Shown: in pieces, positions 1-4,539 of the stretch
Layout of the letters: each line of letters opens with the position of its first letter
How positions within the stretch are numbered: the first letter of the stretch is position 1
Assembly: GCA_046596415.1 (NCBI GenBank)
Contig: JBKJML010000152.1
Coordinates: 1 to 5,453, forward strand
Direction: 5' to 3'
DNA from: JBKJML01 sp046596415
GTDB taxonomy: Bacteria; Actinomycetota; Thermoleophilia; Gaiellales; Gaiellaceae
DNA length: 5,453 nt
Translations under genes and position numbers: made by a program
The notes under the pieces: generated by a model
Databases searched by the model: none
The model's input: the letters and a program-made list of their open reading frames with translations, nothing else
What the model was told of the DNA's origin: nothing

Positions 1-81
1 TACGAGCCGACCGTCGCAGGGGAAACGCTCCGAGCCCTGCTCGAGCAGAAGCTCGACGCCAGAGAACCTGAAGCCGCCTGA
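1..81 (+). CDS. C-terminal end of an unrecognised protein (5' part outside window)
   Basis: The first reading frame is open from the window edge and ends at TGA 79-81, giving 26 residues that begin YEPTVAGETLRALLEQ and end in REPEAA. The fragment is probably helical (Leu-rich, then charged), as at the end of a globular protein, but it is too short to name. It is supported as real coding sequence by its high-GC third positions and by its close fit to the next gene, whose likely start (68) lies 14 bp before the end of this stop codon. It would therefore be the upstream member of the same rightward unit as the DNA glycosylase and Nudix genes. I do not assign a function. Confidence 0.5.
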   Translation, partial: YEPTVAGETLRALLEQKLDAREPEAA

Positions 82-586
82 CGCGCCCTCGGACGTCCCC
101 GACGTCCTCGCGCCCGGTCTGACGGCGCTCTTCTGCGGCATCAATCCCGGCCGTGTCTCGGCCGCAGCCCGCGCTCACTTCGCGAACCCGCGCAACGACT
201 TCTGGCGCCTACTCTACGACGCCGGTTTCACGCCTCGGCTCTACGCCCCGTCGGAGCAGCTCGAGCTGCTCGCACTTCGGATCGGCGTTACGAACGCCGC
301 CCTCCGCACGACGCCCGGCTCGGGTGACCTCCGCTCCGCCGACTTCGCCGGCTCGGCCGATCGCCTCGAGCGGATCGCCGCCGAGCTCCACCCGAGGGCG
401 ATCGCGTTCGTCGGCAAGGAGGCCTACCGCGGCACCTTCCGTGAGCGGCCCACACTCGGCTTGCAGGAGCGACGCCTCCACGACACGCTTTTGTTCGTGC
501 TGCCGTCGACCTCGCCCGCGAACGCCGCCGTGCCATATGCGGAGCGGCTCCGCTGGTTTCGCGCGCTTCGCGAGTTGCTCGCGTGA
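68..586 (+). CDS. mug: Mismatch-specific uracil/thymine DNA glycosylase, Mug/TDG family
   Basis: Predicted monofunctional DNA glycosylase that removes uracil or thymine from G:U and G:T mismatches, starting cytoplasmic base-excision repair. Starting at CTG 68 it has 172 residues, close to the 168 of E. coli Mug. Residues 12-28 (DVLAPGLTALFCGINPG) match the Mug N-terminus and carry the active-site motif GINPG, with the catalytic-position Asn at 26. Next come NPRNDFW (40-46), a substrate-pocket segment, GVTNAA (73-78) and FVGKEAY (114-120). The second motif, LPSTSPANAAVP (145-156), resembles human TDG's MPSSSARC segment more than E. coli Mug's NPSGLSR. No ATG, GTG or TTG occurs in frame before the conserved core; the only near-cognate start giving a normal length is CTG 68, inside the end of the preceding gene. 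The stop overlaps the Nudix start (GTGA, 583-586). The family call is firm; the start is tentative. Confidence 0.9.
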   Translation: MKPPDAPSDVPDVLAPGLTALFCGINPGRVSAAARAHFANPRNDFWRLLYDAGFTPRLYAPSEQLELLALRIGVTNAALRTTPGSGDLRSADFAGSADRLERIAAELHPRAIAFVGKEAYRGTFRERPTLGLQERRLHDTLLFVLPSTSPANAAVPYAERLRWFRALRELLA

Positions 587-1068
587 GCGAGCTGCGGATG
601 CGGCGTGCGGCGCGCGCGCTCGTCGTCGACCCGGACGAACGGGTGCTGCTTGTCCGCTTCGAGTTTCCGGACGCGACGGCACCGATCTGGGCGATGCCGG
701 GCGGCGGTGTGGACGAGGGCGAGTCGCATGCCGAGGCGATCGCCCGCGAGCTCGCCGAGGAGGTGGGGCTGGCTGCGTTCGAGCCCGGGCCCTGGATCTG
801 GCACCGGGAGCACGTCTTCCCCTTCTACGGCGGCGGCTGGGACGGGCAGATCGAGGAGACGATGTTCGTGCAGGTGCCGCGGTTCGAGCCCGCGCCGCGC
901 TTCACGCCGGAGCAGCTTGCGGCGGAGTACGTCACCGCCGTCCGGTGGTGGACGCCGGCAGAGCTCGCCGCCAGCGACGAGCTGTTCGCGCCGCGCCGTC
1001 TCCCCGAGCTCGTCGTGGCGCTCCTCCGTGACGGCCCACCCGGCGAGCCCGTCGACGTCGGGGTCTAA
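583..1068 (+). CDS. Nudix hydrolase (MutT-like)
   Basis: A 161-residue protein of the Nudix superfamily, which hydrolyses nucleoside diphosphates linked to another moiety, such as oxidised dNTPs, NDP-sugars or dinucleotides. The Nudix box is complete at residues 41-63: Gly41, Glu47, then RELAEEVGL (55-63), with Arg55, Glu56, Glu59 and Glu60 in the metal-binding positions. The strand before it (RALVVDPDERVLLVRF) and the C-terminal RWWTPAEL segment (about 111-118) fit the fold. The length is typical of a single-domain enzyme. The GTG start at 583 overlaps the glycosylase stop as GTGA, indicating translational coupling; no clear Shine-Dalgarno is seen. ATG 598 (residue 6) is an alternative start that would leave the domain intact. 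The substrate cannot be assigned; the glycosylase neighbour suggests, but does not show, a nucleotide-pool-cleaning role. Confidence 0.9.
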   Translation: MSELRMRRAARALVVDPDERVLLVRFEFPDATAPIWAMPGGGVDEGESHAEAIARELAEEVGLAAFEPGPWIWHREHVFPFYGGGWDGQIEETMFVQVPRFEPAPRFTPEQLAAEYVTAVRWWTPAELAASDELFAPRRLPELVVALLRDGPPGEPVDVGV

Positions 1069-1071
1069 GAA

Positions 1072-2787
1072 CTAGCCGCGCCAGCGGTTCGTGATCGGTG
1101 TGCGCCGGTCGCGGCCGAACGCCTTCGACCGGAGCTTCACGCCGGGTGGTGCCTGGCGGCGCTTGTACTCGGCCCGGTCGACGAGCGCGAGCACCCGCTC
1201 GACGATCGCCGAGTCGAACCCCTCCGCGAGCAACTCCTCGCGGCTGCGGTCGAGCTCGACGTACGCCTCGAGCACACGGTCGAGCTCGAGGTAGGGCGGC
1301 AGTGAGTCCTCGTCGCGTTGGTCGGGTCGCAGTTCGGCCGAGGGCGCCCGCTCGATCGTCGAGGCGGGGATCCGCTCCGCGCCCGCGAGCTCGTTCACGT
1401 AGCGCGCGAGCCGCCAAACGTCCGTCTTGAAGACGTCCTTCAGGAGCGCGAAGCCGCCGACCATGTCCCCGTAGAGGGTCGAGTAGCCGACCGCGAGCTC
1501 CGATTTGTTCCCGGTCGAGACCACGAGCCAGCCGAACTTGTTCGAGAGCGCCATCAGCAGCACACCGCGGCTGCGGGCCTGAATGTTCTCCTCGGCGAGA
1601 TCCGGCTCGCGTCCGGCGAACGCGCCGGCGAGCGCGGTCGCGAACTCCTCGGCGAGCGGCTCGATCGGTAGCTCGAGGAACGGGCAGCCGAGGCTCTCGG
1701 CGAGGAGCCGCGCATCGGAGCGCGTCTCCTCCGACGAGTAGCGCGACGGCATCGAGACGCAGTGCACCCGCTCCGGGCCGAGCGCGTCGACCGCGAGCGC
1801 GGCGGTGAGCGCCGAGTCGATGCCGCCGGAGACGCCGAGCACGACGTCACCGAAGCCGTTCTTGCCGACGTAGTCGCGCAAGCCCAGCACGAGCGCGCGG
1901 CGCATCTGCTCGAGCTCGGGTGCGAACGGCGTCACGTCACCGCCGAGCAGGTCGCCGGGCACCGCAAGGGCGCCGAGTTCGACGATCGGCACCGTGACGT
2001 CGGCTTCCCGCTCGCGGGCCAGGGCGCGGTGGCGAACGTCACGCAGCCGCCGGCCGATCGCCGCTCCCGGGTCGATGTCGACGACGAGCAGCGCCTCCTC
2101 GAAGCCCGGGGCGCGCGCGAGCACCTCGCCCTCGTCGTCCAGCACGACGGAGTGGCCGTCGAAGACGAGCTCGTCCTGGCCGCCGACCGCATTGACGAAG
2201 GCGAGGAACGACGAGTTGTCGCGGGCCCGCGACACGAGCATCTCCTCGCGATCCTCCGCCTTGCCGACGTGGTACGGCGAGGCGGAGAGGTTGAGCAGGA
2301 GCTGCGCGCCGGCAAGCGCGAGGTCGGTTGCGGGCGGCCCCGACTGCCAGATGTCCTCGCAGATCGTCGGCCCGGCGAGCGCGTCGCCGAGCCTGAGCAG
2401 CACGAGCTCGCGGCCGGGAGCGAAATAGCGGTTCTCGTCGAAGACGCCGTAGTTCGGCAGATAGCGCTTGCGGTAGAGCGCCTTGATCTCGCCGTCGGCG
2501 CACACCGCGCAGGCGTTGAAGAGGTCGCGGTCGAAGACCGGCGCGCCGACGAGCGCTGCGATGTTGGTGCAGGCGGCCGCGATCTGCGCCAGCGAGGCCT
2601 CGGCGGCGCGGACGAACGCGGGCCGCAGCAACAGGTCTTCGGGCGGGTAGCCCGTCACGGCGAGCTCGGGAAAGAGGACGAGGTCGGCGCCATGGTCGCG
2701 GGCCTCGTCGATCCGTGCGAGGATCCGTTCCCGGTTGCCGTCGAGGTCACCGACGACGGTGTTGATCTGGGCGAGCGCGAGCCGCAT
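1072..2787 (-). CDS. nadE: Glutamine-dependent NAD+ synthetase
   Basis: Last step of NAD+ biosynthesis: ATP-dependent amidation of nicotinic acid adenine dinucleotide using glutamine nitrogen, in the cytoplasm. The 571 residues match the two-domain form. The N-terminal CN-hydrolase (glutaminase) domain, about 1-265, carries the triad Glu41 (FPELAVTGYPPEDL), Lys107 (KRYLPNYGVFDENR) and Cys143 (TICEDIW). The C-terminal synthetase domain, about 290-571, has the ATP-pyrophosphatase P-loop SGGIDS (320-325), EENIQAR (399-405), STGNKSE (424-430) and KDVFKT (450-455). All key residues are present, so it should be active. The ATG at 2785-2787 is chosen because it gives the family N-terminus MRLALAQINTVVGDL and has AGGTGG just upstream; a GTG at 2821-2823 would add 12 non-conserved residues. 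It converges with the Nudix gene with a 3-bp gap and diverges from the small membrane-protein gene. Confidence 0.96.
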   Translation of the reverse strand: MRLALAQINTVVGDLDGNRERILARIDEARDHGADLVLFPELAVTGYPPEDLLLRPAFVRAAEASLAQIAAACTNIAALVGAPVFDRDLFNACAVCADGEIKALYRKRYLPNYGVFDENRYFAPGRELVLLRLGDALAGPTICEDIWQSGPPATDLALAGAQLLLNLSASPYHVGKAEDREEMLVSRARDNSSFLAFVNAVGGQDELVFDGHSVVLDDEGEVLARAPGFEEALLVVDIDPGAAIGRRLRDVRHRALAREREADVTVPIVELGALAVPGDLLGGDVTPFAPELEQMRRALVLGLRDYVGKNGFGDVVLGVSGGIDSALTAALAVDALGPERVHCVSMPSRYSSEETRSDARLLAESLGCPFLELPIEPLAEEFATALAGAFAGREPDLAEENIQARSRGVLLMALSNKFGWLVVSTGNKSELAVGYSTLYGDMVGGFALLKDVFKTDVWRLARYVNELAGAERIPASTIERAPSAELRPDQRDEDSLPPYLELDRVLEAYVELDRSREELLAEGFDSAIVERVLALVDRAEYKRRQAPPGVKLRSKAFGRDRRTPITNRWRG

Positions 2788-2828
2788 CTTCCACCTAGTT
2801 TCCGACTGTTGGTCGCAAACCACTCTAC
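2788..2828. promoter_or_regulatory. Divergent intergenic region, probable promoters for nadE and the membrane-protein unit
   Basis: This 41-bp gap is the only real intergenic space in the window and separates two divergent starts, so both promoters should lie in or next to it. It looks less GC-rich than the flanking genes. TAnnnT-type -10 candidates are visible on both strands: TAGAGT on the minus strand (2822-2827), which would give nadE a leader of roughly 28 nt, and TAGTTT on the plus strand (2796-2801), giving a leader of roughly 20 nt. Neither has a convincing -35; the minus one has a poor TGATCA at 2845-2850 with 17-bp spacing. The region is inferred from gene geometry; the hexamers are weak evidence. 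Confidence 0.4.
2791..2796 (-). promoter_or_regulatory. Ribosome binding site of nadE
   Basis: On the minus strand AGGTGG lies 3 nt before ATG 2787, one mismatch from AGGAGG, with rather short spacing. It decides between the ATG at 2787 and the upstream in-frame GTG at 2823, which has no comparable site within the visible leader. Confidence 0.55.
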
Positions 2829-3119
2829 ATGACCCGCCGTATGCTGATCACCGTGCTTTTGCCCGTCGTCGGGTTGCTCGTGCTGCTCGGCGCAATCGCA
2901 GTCGCAGCGCGTCAGCAGACGACTGTTTCCTACCACGGGCAGACCTACGAGGCCGCCGGCGCTCTCCAACCGTCTGAGGTCTCAGCGCTCGGGCTCGAGC
3001 CAACCGAAGCGCGGCTCGGCCAGCGCCAGGTGTGGCTCGCGCCCTCCGCAGCGGCCCAGCCGAGGACGCTCTATCTGCAACTCGCTGACGGCCGCTTCCA
3101 GGTCTACGAGCGGCCATGA
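2829..3119 (+). CDS. Small membrane-anchored protein of unknown function
   Basis: A 96-residue protein I do not recognise. It begins with the basic MTRRM, then one hydrophobic helix at about residues 6-26 (LITVLLPVVGLLVLLGAIAV), then a polar domain of about 68 residues. This suits a single-pass protein with its C-terminal domain outside the membrane; an uncleaved anchor is more likely than a secreted form because no clear cleavage site or lipobox Cys is seen (the protein has no Cys). The outer part has short strand-like pieces: TTVSYHGQTYEAAG (31-44), RQVWLAP (66-72), and RTLYLQLADGRFQVYERP at the end. ATG 2829 has no Shine-Dalgarno; ATG 2841 (residue 5) is an alternative. Its stop overlaps the next start as ATGA (3116-3119), so the two are probably translated together. 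Coding status is supported by this overlap and by the coherent helix-plus-domain layout. Confidence 0.75.
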   Translation: MTRRMLITVLLPVVGLLVLLGAIAVAARQQTTVSYHGQTYEAAGALQPSEVSALGLEPTEARLGQRQVWLAPSAAAQPRTLYLQLADGRFQVYERP

Positions 3120-3790
3120 CCGAGACCGTCTCGATCCCACGCCGCTTCCGCGGCCCGCTCACCTCCGGGAACGGCGGCTATGCCTGCGGTCTGCTTGCGG
3201 GCTTCGTCGGCGGCGAGGCGGAGGTGACGCTTCGTCTGCCGCCGCCGCTCGACCGGCCGCTCCGGATCGAGCGCGACGCCGAGCGCGCGCTGCTGTTCGA
3301 CCACGAGACGCTCGTCGCGGAGGCGGTGCCGGCCACGGTCGAGATCGTGGCGCCCGCGATCGTCACCTGGGAGGAGGCCGTTCTGGCCCGCGAGCGGTAT
3401 ACCGGCTTCGTTGACCATCCCTACCCCGAATGCTTCACCTGCGGGCCTGCGCGTGAGCAGGGAGACGGGCTCTGCATCTATCCGGGCGAGGTGCGGCCCG
3501 GTCTCGTCGCCGCGCCCTGGGCGGCGCACGATGTCTCCGTGGCGGTCGTCTGGGCGGCAATCGACTGCCCGGGCGCGTTCGGCGGGGGCTTTGTCGGCCG
3601 CGGCGAATCTCTGCTCGGGCGGATGGCCGCGCGGATCGACCGGCTGCCGCGAGCGGGCGAGCGGTGCGTGGCGCTCGGCTTCGGCCTCGGCGAGGACGGG
3701 CGCAAGTTCTACGCCGGCACGGCGCTTCTCGGCGAGGCCGGGGAGACGCTCGCCGTTGCTCGACAGACCTGGATCTTGCTGAAGGGCTAG
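3116..3790 (+). CDS. Hotdog-fold (thioesterase-like) protein, probable double hotdog
   Basis: A 224-residue cytoplasmic protein with no signal peptide or membrane helix. The N-terminal half has FRGPLTSGNGGYACGLLAG (11-29) followed by a VTLRLPPPLDRPLRI strand, the helix-then-strand pattern of TesB-like hotdog domains. The C-terminal half has VVWAAIDCPGAFG (144-156) and ends in GTALLGEAGETLAVARQTWILL, as in the last strands of a hotdog domain. Two such units suggest a double hotdog, hence possibly an acyl-CoA or acyl-carrier thioesterase or a dehydratase-like enzyme. Between them lies HPYPECFTCGP (101-111), with His101, Cys106, Cys109 and then Cys120, which might bind metal. No catalytic residue can be assigned with confidence. 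It starts at ATG 3116 overlapping the membrane-protein stop, and its TAG overlaps the stop of the convergent SDR gene. The fold call is from pattern recognition and the substrate is unknown. Confidence 0.75.
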   Translation: MTETVSIPRRFRGPLTSGNGGYACGLLAGFVGGEAEVTLRLPPPLDRPLRIERDAERALLFDHETLVAEAVPATVEIVAPAIVTWEEAVLARERYTGFVDHPYPECFTCGPAREQGDGLCIYPGEVRPGLVAAPWAAHDVSVAVVWAAIDCPGAFGGGFVGRGESLLGRMAARIDRLPRAGERCVALGFGLGEDGRKFYAGTALLGEAGETLAVARQTWILLKG

Positions 3791-4539
3791 CGCTGGAGTC
3801 GCAGCGCGTTCAGATCGCTCTCGACGATCTCGGCGGCGCGGCTGATCAGATCCTCGATGTCGTCGTGCTCGGCGTGGATGTAGCGCCCGGAGAGGCGGTC
3901 GGCGCGGCCCGAGGCGAGCGCGACGACGAGCCGGGGGGCGAGCTCGGGCGGTGTCCACGGGGCGTCGTCGGGGAAGTGCCCGCTCGTCATCTCCGTCCGG
4001 ACGAGGCCAGGGCTGATCGTGAAGACGGGGATGCGGCCGGCGAGCTGGTTCGCGAGCGTCTCGCCGAAGCGCCCGACGGCGGCCTTGGAGGCGGAGTAGG
4101 CGGTGGCCGCCGAGCCCGGCAGGTAGGAGGCGCCGCTGCCGGTGATCACGATCCGGCCCTCACCTCGCTCGAGCATGCCCGGGAGGACGGCGCGGCAGCA
4201 GAGATAGACGCCGAGCACGTTCACCTCGAACGTGCGCCACCAGTCGGCAGGCTCCAGCTCCCAGGCGGCTTCCTCGAAGGCAGCGACGCCTGCGTTTGCG
4301 ACCAGGAGCGTGATCGGCCCGAGCTCGGCCTCGACCCGCTCGACGAGCGCGCGCACGTCCTCCTCGCGCGCCACGTCGGCCGTGACTCCGAGCCCGCCGA
4401 TCTCCTCCGCGACGGCCGCGACCTGCTCCTCGCTGCGTGCCGAGACGGCGACGCGCCAGCCATCGGCGGTCAGGGAGCGGGCGACGTCGGCGCCGATTCC
4501 ACGGCCGCCGCCGGTGACGAGCGCGACTCTAGACGGCAT
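3787..4539 (-). CDS. Short-chain dehydrogenase/reductase (SDR family oxidoreductase)
   Basis: A 250-residue classical SDR, cytoplasmic, catalysing NAD(P)(H)-dependent oxidation or reduction of an alcohol/carbonyl. Its Rossmann fold shows the cofactor motif TGGGRGIG (9-16), Arg35 after the second strand (SAR, suggesting NADPH preference), the adenine-site Asp55 (TADV), NAG (82-84), and the catalytic tetrad Asn107, Ser135, Tyr148 and Lys152 (YSASK), then SPG (176-178). All are present, so it is probably active. The tail, with ASGRADRLSGRYIHAEHDD, is typical of a group of uncharacterised actinobacterial SDRs; no substrate can be given. ATG 4539 lies 7 nt after a strong AAGGAG. The gene overlaps the end of the upstream acyl-CoA ligase by 11 bp, indicating one operon. 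Its TAG stop shares CTAG with the convergent hotdog gene. Confidence 0.93.
   Translation of the reverse strand: MPSRVALVTGGGRGIGADVARSLTADGWRVAVSARSEEQVAAVAEEIGGLGVTADVAREEDVRALVERVEAELGPITLLVANAGVAAFEEAAWELEPADWWRTFEVNVLGVYLCCRAVLPGMLERGEGRIVITGSGASYLPGSAATAYSASKAAVGRFGETLANQLAGRIPVFTISPGLVRTEMTSGHFPDDAPWTPPELAPRLVVALASGRADRLSGRYIHAEHDDIEDLISRAAEIVESDLNALRLQR

Noticed and set aside
153..1031. Long plus-strand open frame (292 codons) across the glycosylase and Nudix genes
   Set aside because: Its product is Arg/Ser/Ala-rich low-complexity sequence, and two well-recognised enzymes occupy the same DNA in other frames. It is a GC-rich shadow frame.
1040..1068. Possible hairpin terminator around the GTCGAC/CGACGTCG palindromic bases at the end of the Nudix gene
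   Set aside because: The stem is short, inside coding sequence and not followed by a T-run; palindromes of this kind are common in GC-rich DNA.
2788..2823. Extended nadE start at GTG 2821-2823
   Set aside because: It adds 12 residues not typical of NadE and would leave AGGTGG, located just before ATG 2787, inside the coding sequence.
1762..2832. 356-codon plus-strand open frame opposite nadE
   Set aside because: It lies antisense to a fully conserved NadE with all catalytic motifs; the product is an Arg/Glu/Val-rich string with no recognisable domain. Long antisense frames are expected at this base composition.
3104..3958. 284-codon minus-strand open frame opposite the hotdog gene
   Set aside because: Arg/Ala/Pro-rich with no motif, overlapping the hotdog-like gene and the end of the SDR gene; explained as a shadow of their codon use.
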